Origin: JAKALX01 sp964508715
GTDB lineage: Bacteria; Chloroflexota; Dehalococcoidia; Tepidiformales; Tepidiformaceae
Length of the DNA stretch: 25,401 bases
Reading direction: 5' to 3'
Assembly: GCA_964508715.1 (NCBI GenBank)
Contig: CAZDUX010000032.1
Span: 1-25,401, forward strand
Under the pieces are notes generated by a model, which had not been told where the DNA came from, searched no databases, and worked only from the letters and a program-made list of their open reading frames with translations. Every line of letters begins with the position of its first letter. Position 1 is the stretch's first letter. The translations under genes and the position numbers were made by a program. Of the stretch, positions 15,476 to 22,525 are shown piece after piece.

Positions 15476-15885
15476 CTGCCGGAATGCAACAGATGACAGG
15501 CAGGCTCACGGCCCCGGTCGTTGAGAGGCTTTCGGAGTTCGTGCCTGCGCAGGATCTGCGTTCGATGCGGGTGGTGACCGGGCGGCCATGGCGATGGCTA
15601 CCCGTGCTCCTGCGGATGAGTGCCGTGACAGTGCTGAACCGGGTGATTTTCCGTGCCGGGAAGTTTGACGAGCAGTCGCCACGAGGACTGGCACTCATCG
15701 CACACGAGTCGGTGCACATCGGGCAGGTGCGCGAGCTTGGTGCGTTGCGGTTCTTCGTGAAGTACCTGTGGGGGCAATTCCAGTGTGGCTTCCGCCACGA
15801 CAGGCACCCGATGGAGACGCCGGCGATTGCTCTACAGAGACGGGTACGAGCGGCATTGGAAGCCGATACCGGCGTGTCGCATTAG
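15472..15885 (+). CDS. HExxH metal-binding protein (DUF4157-like)
   Basis: A 137-residue protein whose start overlaps the stop of the YYY gene (ATGA), implying translational coupling. It carries H78-E79-S-V-H82 with Q85 close behind, then GALRFFVKYLWGQFQ and E115 in HPMETPA. This layout resembles DUF4157-type gluzincin-like domains, where the HExxH and a downstream Glu bind zinc. No signal peptide is obvious. A peptidase activity is possible but unproven, and the domain is short for a full protease. The coupling suggests a shared envelope job with the YYY protein, such as maturing it or its product; this is inference. Confidence 0.75.
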   Translation: MTAGMQQMTGRLTAPVVERLSEFVPAQDLRSMRVVTGRPWRWLPVLLRMSAVTVLNRVIFRAGKFDEQSPRGLALIAHESVHIGQVRELGALRFFVKYLWGQFQCGFRHDRHPMETPAIALQRRVRAALEADTGVSH

Positions 15886-15923
15886 GTGCGGCTCACCCGG
15901 TTGAGAAGTGCGGCGAAGCGGGC

Positions 15924-15929
15924 TAGAGT
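15924..15929 (+). promoter_or_regulatory. Candidate -10 box for the alpha/beta hydrolase gene
   Basis: TAGAGT lies seven bases before the proposed GTG start at 15937, a spacing consistent with a leaderless or nearly leaderless transcript. No Shine-Dalgarno sequence is visible. Confidence 0.3.
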
Positions 15930-15936
15930 CCGATGC

Positions 15937-16791
15937 GTGTCGTACGTAAACCGGCCTGATGGTACTCGCATCTACTACGAAACGCGGGGGAGCGGTACAC
16001 CGATCCTCCTTTTTGCTCCCGGCGGCATCAACAGCCAGGTGAGCTTCTGGTCGCGGAGCCTCATCGACCCGTTTGAACTGGCTGACGAATTCCGGCTGAT
16101 TGGAATGGACCAGCGCAATGCTGAGCACTCGCCCGGACCGTTGAAGGCGCCAACCTGGGAAGAGCACGCCGCAGACCAGCGAGCGGTACTCGATGCACTT
16201 GGTATCGAGCAGACGATGCTCTACGGCGGCTGTATCGGTGTGGCCTTCGTACTGCGCTTTATCAAGGAAGCACCGACGCGGGTTATTGCAGCCGGCGGAC
16301 AGGACCCGGTTGGGTTCGTTGACGGCGTGAACACGCGTGACACCTTCTTTGCAATGTTCAAACCGACGATCGCGCTGGCGAACGAACAGGGGATGCAGGC
16401 AGTTGTCGATTCCGCGCTGGCGAATCCGTTGTTCGTGGCGAATAACGCCGGCGGTCCGTTCGCGGCGCGCATAGCGGCGGACCCGGCATTCCGGGCCGAG
16501 GTCCTGGCACTAGCGCCAGCCCGGTACGAGCAGCTCATCCGGGACTATGACGCATCGATCTGGGGCCGGCATGTTCCGTTCGTGAGCGTCGAGGAATCGG
16601 TCGTCCGTGAGTGCCCGGTGCCGCTCTTCATTGTCCCCGGGAACGACCCGTTCCATCCGACCGCGATCTCGGAGCGGATCTGCCGTGAGGCGCCGATTGC
16701 CACCTGTATGGACGTTGACTGCCGGGCGCCCGGCAAGATCGAAGCGACGAAGCGGAAGCTCCGGGAGTTCTTTCGCCAGCACGCAACGTAA
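15937..16791 (+). CDS. Alpha/beta hydrolase-fold protein with Cys at the nucleophile position
   Basis: A 284-residue alpha/beta-hydrolase-fold protein: PDGTRIYYETRGSG start (about residues 7-20), oxyanion-type loop LLFAPGG, a DQRNAEHS loop, and the nucleophile elbow LYGGCIG with C99 where most members have serine. The acid is probably in the VPGNDPFHP segment. No histidine stands where the catalytic His is expected near the C-terminus (DCRAPGKIEATKRK), so the triad looks incomplete. It may be a Cys-type hydrolase, or a non-hydrolytic family member. The frame opens at 15886, but I chose GTG 15937 because the domain begins there and a TAnnnT box precedes it. It is convergent with the LLM oxidoreductase (3-base gap). 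Confidence 0.82.
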   Translation: MSYVNRPDGTRIYYETRGSGTPILLFAPGGINSQVSFWSRSLIDPFELADEFRLIGMDQRNAEHSPGPLKAPTWEEHAADQRAVLDALGIEQTMLYGGCIGVAFVLRFIKEAPTRVIAAGGQDPVGFVDGVNTRDTFFAMFKPTIALANEQGMQAVVDSALANPLFVANNAGGPFAARIAADPAFRAEVLALAPARYEQLIRDYDASIWGRHVPFVSVEESVVRECPVPLFIVPGNDPFHPTAISERICREAPIATCMDVDCRAPGKIEATKRKLREFFRQHAT

Positions 16792-16794
16792 CGA

Positions 16795-17790
16795 TCATCG
16801 CCGGGAAGGTGCGAGTGCCTCGATGATGGTGGTGCAGGCCTCGCCGTAGTCGGTCCCCGGGATAGGAACGGGGAGAACGATGGCGTTGTTCATTCCAGCC
16901 TCGCCATAAGCCTCCAGCCGGGCGTGGATACTCTCCGCCGTGCCAATCAGGGCGCGCTCCGCGATGAACTCCAAGGGCACGCCATTGAGGGCCGCTTCGC
17001 GTTGGCCGTCAGACCAGCGCTCGTTCGTTACCTCGACGAGGTCCGCATAACCATCGCGGGCGAAGAACGCCTGGTAGACGGGCGCGAGAAGGTAGGTGAG
17101 GAGTTCTTGCTGATAGCGGGGAAGTGCCGCCGCCGGATCATCAGTGACCGTACAGCGAAAGAACACGCTGACTTCGAACGGGGTATCAATACCGGCTGCT
17201 TTTCGGGCGGCATGCATGATCTCAACCGAGCGCCTGACCTGGCGGGTGCTTACGAAGTTGAGGATGGCGCCATCTGCGACCTCCCCGGCAAGGCGGAGCA
17301 TGCCGTCATTGAGGGCGGCCAGGTGAATCGGCACTGCATTCGGGCTGCGAACGGCGAGGCTCGCGCGCTTCATCGGGTAGGGACCTTGCGCCGAGACGCG
17401 TTCACCGGCCATCAGCTTGCGGAGGAGCTCGACGTACGCGCGGACGCCACTGAGCGGCTTGCCCCACGGCCGGCCATGCCAGTCTTCGACAATGACTTTC
17501 GTGCTCGTGCCGAGGCCAAGAACGAAGCGCCCGCCCGTGAGATCGGCAAGGGAGTGAGCCGTCATCACCATCAGGAGGGGATCGCGTGTTTGAATGGGGA
17601 TGATTGCAGTGCCGACGCGAGCAGACGTTGTGGCCATACCGACTGCCGCTGCCTGGGTCACCGCGTCGCCACCGTTTACCTCCGAAAGCCAGCCGCCTGT
17701 CAGTCCGTGCGACTCCGCGAGCCGTGCGAAGTGTTGCTGTTCGCGGATGTTGCGGCCCGGCACGGCCAGTTCGATTCGGTATCCTGTCAT
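16795..17790 (-). CDS. LLM-class (luciferase-like) F420-dependent oxidoreductase
   Basis: A 331-residue TIM-barrel protein of the bacterial luciferase-like superfamily, in the F420-dependent branch related to methylene-tetrahydromethanopterin reductase. Marks are the N-terminal ELAVPGRNIREQQHFARLAESHG, the TTSARVGTAIIPIQTRDPLLMVMTAHSLADLTGGRFVLGLGTS stretch (about residues 53-97), and the C-terminal IGTAESIHARLEAYGEAG. These enzymes use reduced F420 or flavin to reduce or oxidise small organics. The cofactor is inferred from the subfamily pattern; the substrate is unknown. ATG 17790 has GGAGGG four bases upstream. It is convergent with the hydrolase, and an empty 421-base gap lies upstream. 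Confidence 0.88.
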   Translation of the reverse strand: MTGYRIELAVPGRNIREQQHFARLAESHGLTGGWLSEVNGGDAVTQAAAVGMATTSARVGTAIIPIQTRDPLLMVMTAHSLADLTGGRFVLGLGTSTKVIVEDWHGRPWGKPLSGVRAYVELLRKLMAGERVSAQGPYPMKRASLAVRSPNAVPIHLAALNDGMLRLAGEVADGAILNFVSTRQVRRSVEIMHAARKAAGIDTPFEVSVFFRCTVTDDPAAALPRYQQELLTYLLAPVYQAFFARDGYADLVEVTNERWSDGQREAALNGVPLEFIAERALIGTAESIHARLEAYGEAGMNNAIVLPVPIPGTDYGEACTTIIEALAPSRR

Positions 17791-18211
17791 GCTTCCCTCC
17801 GGTGATGGTCGCGGTGATCTTGCCAGGCGGGGTCGTCGTGAAGGGACGGTCGAGCCGGACCTTCGTGTTGCTTGGTATCTGTGACTGGTTCATCCGCAGG
17901 GTACGGGGACAAGGAGATGAGGGCACACACGGTGATAGACTCCCCACTCGGATCGGCGCCCGTTGCAGTCACCATATCGGCGATGTGCCGTGCCCCCCGT
18001 GGATGGCGGATGAAGGTGGCTCATGGTGCACCAGCACGCTGCGAACTTCAACGCGCAGCCTCCAACCGCGATACCATGCCGTTGTCCGGTGGAGACAGCG
18101 GCCCTACGATCAGCCGATCCGCGGTGCTCTTCCATGTAACCAGGCGTCGGTGACTCAGCGCGTTGAGGTGTGGCCCGGCGAGCGGGTGCCGCAAATAGCA
18201 GGCTGGAAACG
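17791..18211. other. Gene-free gap between LLM oxidoreductase and TetR regulator
   Basis: These 421 bases contain only short open frames with unnatural composition on both strands, and none has a family signature. The gap separates two divergent genes and should hold both promoters. The only structure I can point to is the imperfect palindrome at 17973-17987. Confidence 0.6.
17973..17987. promoter_or_regulatory. Candidate TetR operator
   Basis: CATATCG-G-CGATGTG is a 15-bp inverted repeat with one mismatched pair. It lies in the gap between the divergent LLM oxidoreductase and TetR-family genes, 225 bases before the regulator start. TetR-family operators are commonly palindromes of about this size, so autoregulation through it is possible. 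The evidence is positional only. Confidence 0.25.
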
Positions 18212-18856
18212 ATGACAGCAACCCACACAACAGGCGATGCGGCGACACCACCGCAGCGTGGCAGTGCCCTTCGCCGGGGACTGCTGATGGACGCCGCCCT
18301 GCGTGTTCTCGACAGGAAGAGCATCATCGATGCCACCGTCGAAGACGTGGTGCAGGAAGCAGGTGTCGCGCGCGGTACCTTCTACATCTATTTCAAAGAC
18401 AAGTACGACATCGTGATGGCCCTCGGTGAGCGCCTCAACGAGCAACTCTTCGCCGCCTCACACCTGGATCTCGACCGCCATGCGCCGCCCTTCGAGCGAA
18501 TCAAGGTCTCCCTCCGGGCGGTCCTCGCCTACTGGGAAGAGCACGCCGGGCTCTACCGGTCGCTCACGCAGATGATGTTGATGCGCCCCGATTTCCTCGA
18601 TCAGAACAGGCGCATGCGCGCACTGTTCATCGAGCGGATACGGCGTGATATCGAACGGAGCATCGAACGGGAGCATGCACGGCCGATCGACGCGGCCGTC
18701 ACGGCGAAAGCACTCACCGCGATGATGGACTGGCTTTGCCTGCTCTGGTTCGGCCTCGGCGAGGAGCCGTATCCAGGTGCGACCGAGGAACTCGATCGTG
18801 TAGCCGATCAGCTTGCGCGGCTCTGGTATCGGGTGGTGTACGCGAGCGACCCGTAG
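18212..18856 (+). CDS. TetR/AcrR-family transcriptional regulator
   Basis: A 214-residue one-domain-pair regulator. The N-terminal helix-turn-helix covers about residues 22-66: LLMDAALRVLDRKSIIDATVEDVVQEAGVARGTFYIYFKDK is a textbook TetR DNA-binding segment. The C-terminal all-helical domain should bind a small ligand; its identity is not evident. I chose ATG 18212 (GGAAAC upstream is a weak ribosome site) over the GTG at 18170, because the residues before it are not part of the family. Neighbouring targets could be the divergent LLM oxidoreductase or the acyl-CoA dehydrogenase downstream; many TetR regulators in such settings control fatty-acid genes. This last point is inference. Confidence 0.92.
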   Translation: MTATHTTGDAATPPQRGSALRRGLLMDAALRVLDRKSIIDATVEDVVQEAGVARGTFYIYFKDKYDIVMALGERLNEQLFAASHLDLDRHAPPFERIKVSLRAVLAYWEEHAGLYRSLTQMMLMRPDFLDQNRRMRALFIERIRRDIERSIEREHARPIDAAVTAKALTAMMDWLCLLWFGLGEEPYPGATEELDRVADQLARLWYRVVYASDP

Positions 18857-19240
18857 GCGCCGAGTTCGGTTGGGGCCTGCACCCCTGTTTCAGATTCAGA
18901 GAGGTGCCGGTTGGTGCGGAGAACTGCCCGGCTTCCCGAGTGACGCGGGGGGATTGGGGTTGTGCCTGGCTTCCCACCACGCTGTGTTCATGGGTTGCCT
19001 GCATCCGTGGGAAGAACGCCATGGGGTATACGAAGGGAAGGCTGTTGCCCGGCCCGATCGGTCGCTTTGCAGCCTTTGTGGAGAGCTGCTCTACGAGCCG
19101 GTGCGGGTAACCGGGTTGTCGCTGCCGGAGGAGACACCCCGCCTGAGCCGTGAGAGCGCGGGTGTCCGCCGCTCTCTTATCTGAACTGCGAAGCGTTGCC
19201 ATGCGGAGCGATGGCCGCCAAACCAATGAGACGGGACAGG
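18857..19240. other. Gene-free gap downstream of the TetR gene
   Basis: These 384 bases lie between the TetR stop and the bidirectional terminator and show no credible coding frame. Short plus-strand frames exist but have an odd composition rich in Arg, Cys and Trp. The stretch holds a hairpin near 19153-19177. A non-coding RNA or a decayed gene is possible, but I cannot identify either. Confidence 0.5.
19153..19177. terminator. Weak hairpin, possible terminator
   Basis: GAGAGCG (19153-19159) pairs with CGCTCTC (19171-19177), with CGG/CCG pairs inside and one bulged C. Only a short TTATCT follows on the plus strand, so its use as a terminator is uncertain. Confidence 0.35.
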
Positions 19241-19274
19241 AAAAGGGGGACCGCCCGTGGGCGGTCCCCCTTTT
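19241..19274. terminator. Strong bidirectional intrinsic terminator
   Basis: AAAAGGGGGACCGCCC (19241-19256) and its complement GGGCGGTCCCCCTTTT (19259-19274) form a perfect GC-rich stem with a very small loop, flanked by A and T runs. It therefore has a U-tract on both strands. It lies 21 bases after the stop of the acyl-CoA dehydrogenase on the minus strand and would also end plus-strand transcripts from the TetR side. Confidence 0.93.
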
Positions 19275-19295
19275 CGATTGGCGTTCGAATGGATC

Positions 19296-20453
19296 CTAAC
19301 CGCGTGGGAGGCCGAGGCCCCGGGTCGCGATGATGCCCTTCTGGATCTCGGTGGTGCCACCCGCAATAGTGGAGCTGACACCCTGCATATAGCCCATCGA
19401 AGCACGATTGATGACATTGCCGTGCATGCCATACATGTGCATCGAGAGGTAGCCGATGCGCTGGCCGAGCTCACTCGAGTACATCTTGCACATGCTGGCC
19501 TCGTAGTTCGGGATCAGCCCGCGGACCTGCATATTGACAACGCGGTAGCTGAGCATCCTGGCGACTTCGCACTCGATCCAACGGTCGGCGAACTCCCGTC
19601 GAACGGACTCGCTCCGGAACGTCGCTTCCTTGCCGGCCTTCGCCTGGCGTATGAGGCTCTCGAGCTGCTTGCGAACACCGATGGCGCTGCCGATGGAGGA
19701 GCGCTCGAAGTCGAGGGTAGTGGTACCCACATACCAACCGCGGTTTTCTTCGCCGACGCGATTCTTCACCGGGACGCGCACATCCTCGAAGAAGACCTCG
19801 TTGAAAGTCTGGGTACCGGCGAGCGTCGTCAGCGGGCGAACCGTGACACCAGGGCTCTTCATGTCGACGAGGAGATAGGTGATGCCGCGATGCTTCGGAG
19901 CATCGGGGTCGGTGCGGGCCAGCATGTACATCCAGTCGGCGAACTGGGCGCCCGTCGTCCAGATCTTCTGACCGTTGAGGACATAGTCGTCGCCATCGCG
20001 GACGGCACGGGTCTGGAGCGCGGCGAGGTCCGAACCAGCGCCCGGTTCGCTGTAGCCCTGGCACCAGAGCACTTCGCCGCGAAGGATGCGCCCGAGGTGG
20101 ACCTCCTTCTGCTCTTCGGTACCGTGCTCAATCAGCGTGGGGCCGATCATCATGACGCCGAAGCCACCGACGTTGCTGGGCACGCCAGCTTCGGCGAACT
20201 CCTCGTTCATGACGAACTGGTCGACGACCGACATTTCGGCGCCGCCATATTTCTTGGGCCAGGAGGGAGCGACCCAGCCCTTCTTTGCGACCCGGTCACG
20301 CCATTCCTTGATAGCACCGAGGCGGCCGAAGAGGGCGTTCTCGCCCTGATCGCCACCCTGCGTGAGGGCCGCCGGTGCCTCAGCTTTGATGAACTCGCGG
20401 ACTTCCTTGCGCCAGGCCGCCTCTTGGGGGCTGTCGCCCAGATTAATTGCCAT
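19296..20453 (-). CDS. Acyl-CoA dehydrogenase
   Basis: A 385-residue FAD-dependent acyl-CoA dehydrogenase, which introduces the alpha-beta double bond into an acyl-CoA. The N-terminal helical domain runs to about residue 125. Next comes the middle beta domain with the signature WCQGYSEPGAGSDLAALQTRA and GDDYVLNGQKIWTTGAQFADW, and the C-terminal helical domain ends in SSTIAGGTTEIQKGIIATRGLGLPRG. The length is normal. Chain-length preference cannot be read from the sequence. The frame extends to 20621, but ATG 20453 has AGGA seven bases upstream and the protein begins naturally there. The gene is followed by the strong terminator at 19241-19274, so it ends its own transcript. An 18-bp inverted repeat lies about 100 bases upstream. 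Confidence 0.95.
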   Translation of the reverse strand: MAINLGDSPQEAAWRKEVREFIKAEAPAALTQGGDQGENALFGRLGAIKEWRDRVAKKGWVAPSWPKKYGGAEMSVVDQFVMNEEFAEAGVPSNVGGFGVMMIGPTLIEHGTEEQKEVHLGRILRGEVLWCQGYSEPGAGSDLAALQTRAVRDGDDYVLNGQKIWTTGAQFADWMYMLARTDPDAPKHRGITYLLVDMKSPGVTVRPLTTLAGTQTFNEVFFEDVRVPVKNRVGEENRGWYVGTTTLDFERSSIGSAIGVRKQLESLIRQAKAGKEATFRSESVRREFADRWIECEVARMLSYRVVNMQVRGLIPNYEASMCKMYSSELGQRIGYLSMHMYGMHGNVINRASMGYMQGVSSTIAGGTTEIQKGIIATRGLGLPRG

Positions 20454-20550
20454 GTGTTTTTCCTGTGTTGGTGAGATGAATGCCCAAGCATTGTGCGGCC
20501 GGACGCTCACCCCTGCAACCGACCTGAACGGGCTTCGGAACCGTATTGTC

Positions 20551-20568
20551 TCGAATGGTCCGATTCGA
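20551..20568. promoter_or_regulatory. Inverted repeat upstream of the acyl-CoA dehydrogenase
   Basis: TCGAAT-GGTCCG-ATTCGA has perfect 6-bp arms separated by six bases. It lies 98 bases before the acyl-CoA dehydrogenase start, in the 349-base gap shared with the divergent zinc-ribbon gene (20454-20802). It may be an operator for a fatty-acid-responsive regulator; this is inference. Otherwise I see no gene in that gap. Confidence 0.35.
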
Positions 20569-20802
20569 AACATCGATGACAGGGGGCTGCTTTGGCCCCT
20601 TTGGCCTGTGATAGCCTTCACACGTCAGGTCGCGCCGGCTGTCCCGTCCTGGACTGTTCTGCTTCCCACTTGCCCGTGCCGGCGCGACCGATCTCTTCCG
20701 TCCTGGGCCTGTGAGACCGGTTGACAATTGCGCGCCAGCAGGGTGTCGCGCGCCTGTGCCGTTGCGGAACAGGCAGCTTTGCCCGACGCTTTCATTGTGA
20801 AC

Positions 20803-20988
20803 ATGGTTTGCTCGACATGCGGCACGACGCTTCATTCCCAGATCTCCCGCGATTTTGGACAGTGCGGGGCGTGCCGGCAGGCGTATGAGTCGGGTGAGCA
20901 CAGCCGCGACACGGCGAACGGCGAACAACCGGCCCCGTACGAGCAGAAGCCGGTGAAGGATCCACACGACTCCAGCAAGTCCGCGTAG
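20803..20988 (+). CDS. Small zinc-ribbon-like protein
   Basis: A 61-residue protein with two CxxC knuckles, C3-S-T-C6 and a second CGAC pair at about residues 23-26, separated by 16 residues. This spacing fits a zinc ribbon. The remainder is polar and probably disordered (GEHSRDTANGEQPAPYEQKPVKD). The frame is open upstream to 20728, but ATG 20803 lets the ribbon start at once. No strong ribosome site is visible. The GNAT-like gene begins 14 bases after its stop, so it probably heads that operon. I do not recognise a specific family; coding is supported by the paired knuckles and its position. Confidence 0.55.
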   Translation: MVCSTCGTTLHSQISRDFGQCGACRQAYESGEHSRDTANGEQPAPYEQKPVKDPHDSSKSA

Positions 20989-21002
20989 AATCCGATACCG
21001 CC

Positions 21003-21686
21003 ATGGAGCCGCTCGAACAGCGCTACCCGGGATTCACATTTCGCCGCGAGATCGCTGCTGATCTACGAGAGAACGATCTCGAGCGCGTAATCGCCGTGTT
21101 CCGTGAGAACTACCGCGAAGCCAACGTCGCCTACCTCGAAAAGTCGTTTCACGTGCTGCGCTTCATGGCACTTGCCGAGGCACCCGATGGCACGCTCGCG
21201 GGTTTTGCGCTGGGTGAAACCCGAACGCTGGACCTCCCGGGATTACCGGCCCAACAGGTACGCCTCGCCGGACTGTGTTGCATCGCCATGGAACATCGGC
21301 GGAAGAGACTGTTTGGGACCCTCGAGCAGCTCGCAATGGGGCCTGTCAGGCTCGAACCCGGGGAGCGTATTCTCTCGACGGGCCGGATGGCACATCCCGC
21401 GAGCTTCCGGGGAATGGCGCACAACCCGACCTCGATTCCCCGGCCAGGCAAGACCCTGACTGAGTGGCAAAAGCAGGTGGGTATCGCCATCGCCCAGGCC
21501 TACCGGTGCCATGGCTTCGACCCCGAGACGTTCGTGGTCAAAGGGACCGGCGAGCCAATCGGCTTTCCGGTCATCGAGATCGAGGCGACCCCCGGGGAGT
21601 GGGACGTCTTCAGGCCAGTCGACCGTTCGAAAGGCGACTCGCTGCTTGGTATGGCCTGGGGGCCAGACGCCCCGCAGGGCTGGTAG
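21003..21686 (+). CDS. GNAT-like acyltransferase-fold hypothetical protein
   Basis: A 227-residue protein whose central part (about residues 25-110) follows an N-acetyltransferase layout. It runs from IAVFRENYREANVAYLEKSFHV, through a beta segment LAGFALGETRTL, to LCCIAMEHRRKRLFGTLEQLAM in the place of the acyl-CoA-binding motif. The usual Gly residues of R/Q-x-x-G-x-G/A are not present, so acetyl-CoA binding is doubtful. The C-terminal 100 residues match nothing I know. The ATG lies 14 bases after the zinc-ribbon gene and 11 bases after a TAGAAT that could be a -10 box. It lies in a plus-strand run with the MBL hydrolase and lipid ligase genes; its function is unknown. Confidence 0.65.
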   Translation: MEPLEQRYPGFTFRREIAADLRENDLERVIAVFRENYREANVAYLEKSFHVLRFMALAEAPDGTLAGFALGETRTLDLPGLPAQQVRLAGLCCIAMEHRRKRLFGTLEQLAMGPVRLEPGERILSTGRMAHPASFRGMAHNPTSIPRPGKTLTEWQKQVGIAIAQAYRCHGFDPETFVVKGTGEPIGFPVIEIEATPGEWDVFRPVDRSKGDSLLGMAWGPDAPQGW

Positions 21687-21737
21687 GTAACCGCGGCCAA
21701 CGACCCGTCAGCGAACTTGCAGTGAGCCTCCGCCTGT

Positions 21738-21743
21738 TACCAT
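21738..21743 (+). promoter_or_regulatory. Candidate -10 box for a leaderless transcript
   Basis: TACCAT fits TAnnnT and lies exactly six bases before the GTG start at 21750. No Shine-Dalgarno sequence precedes that GTG. This may be an internal promoter of the plus-strand run. Confidence 0.35.
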
Positions 21744-21749
21744 ATCGGT

Positions 21750-22523
21750 GTGCCGAGAAGTGCCGCACCCGCGAAGCGCCAGCCCTGGCAGGAACGATGG
21801 GATGAGATCAAGCCCGCGCCATTTCGCTATGCCACAGAGGTGCTGCCAGGCCTCTACCAGGTGCGGACTCGCGGCTCGAAGGCCTATCTCGTTCTCGACG
21901 ACGAGATCTCGTTGATTGACACCGGCAGCCCGGGGTCTGCACCGCGGATCCTGAAGGCGCTGCAGGAACTCGGCCGTTCACCCGACGACATCAAGCAGAT
22001 CGTGATTACGCACTATCACATCGATCACGTGGGCGGGTTGCCCGAGTTGCAGTGCCATGTGCCGGCGAAAACAGGGGTTCACCTTGCCGAAGCACGAGAT
22101 GTCGCCAGTGACGAGCCGTTGCCAAACCCATTCATGCATCCCCTGCTGGCGAGGATCTGCGAGCCCTACCTCTCGTGGAACGATCCGGGCCGTGCGCGCG
22201 TCGATGTCCACCTCGCTGATGGCGATGAGCTCCCGGCGTTCGGCGGAATGCGTGTCGTCCATGCACCGGGCCACACCGCTGGCAGCATCTCGCTCTATTT
22301 CCCGAATCGTGGTGTGCTCCTCGTTGGCGATGCGATGCAGTACAAGTTCGGGCGGCTCATGCTCCCGAGCCGGCTCTTCACGCAGGACATGGATGAGGCC
22401 GCGGAATCGATCAAGAAACTCGCCCGCCTCGATTTTGAGACGCTGTGCTTCAGCCACTTTCGGCCGATCCTGTCCGGCGCCGACCGGCAGGTACGCGAGT
22501 TCGCTCGAACCCTTGGAGAGTAG
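21750..22523 (+). CDS. MBL-fold metallo-hydrolase
   Basis: A 257-residue metallo-beta-lactamase-fold hydrolase with the full set of metal ligands: H88-x-H90-x-D92-H93 (THYHIDH), H175 (APGHTAG), D194 (LVGDAM) and H236 (FSHFRP). Such proteins use two metal ions to hydrolyse thioesters, lactones, esters or phosphodiesters. The compact length and the GLYQVRTRGSKAYLVLDDEISLIDTG start are those of the glyoxalase II/lactonase-like general group, so the substrate is open. It begins at GTG 21750 with a leaderless-type box. The lipid ligase gene starts two bases after its stop, so the two are very likely cotranscribed, and hydrolysis of an acyl thioester would fit that context. Confidence 0.9.
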   Translation: MPRSAAPAKRQPWQERWDEIKPAPFRYATEVLPGLYQVRTRGSKAYLVLDDEISLIDTGSPGSAPRILKALQELGRSPDDIKQIVITHYHIDHVGGLPELQCHVPAKTGVHLAEARDVASDEPLPNPFMHPLLARICEPYLSWNDPGRARVDVHLADGDELPAFGGMRVVHAPGHTAGSISLYFPNRGVLLVGDAMQYKFGRLMLPSRLFTQDMDEAAESIKKLARLDFETLCFSHFRPILSGADRQVREFARTLGE

Positions 22524-22525
22524 TG

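Noticed and set aside
17604..18215. A 203-residue plus-strand frame spanning the LLM start and the gap before the TetR gene
   Set aside because: Its first part is antisense to the LLM gene, and the whole has random-looking composition.
20582..20600. AGGGG...CCCCT repeat as a terminator
   Set aside because: The stem is only about five pairs with mismatches inside, and no gene ends nearby.
20721..20726. TTGACA, a perfect -35 hexamer, before the zinc-ribbon gene
   Set aside because: No -10-like hexamer lies 16-18 bases downstream, and the region there is GC-rich.
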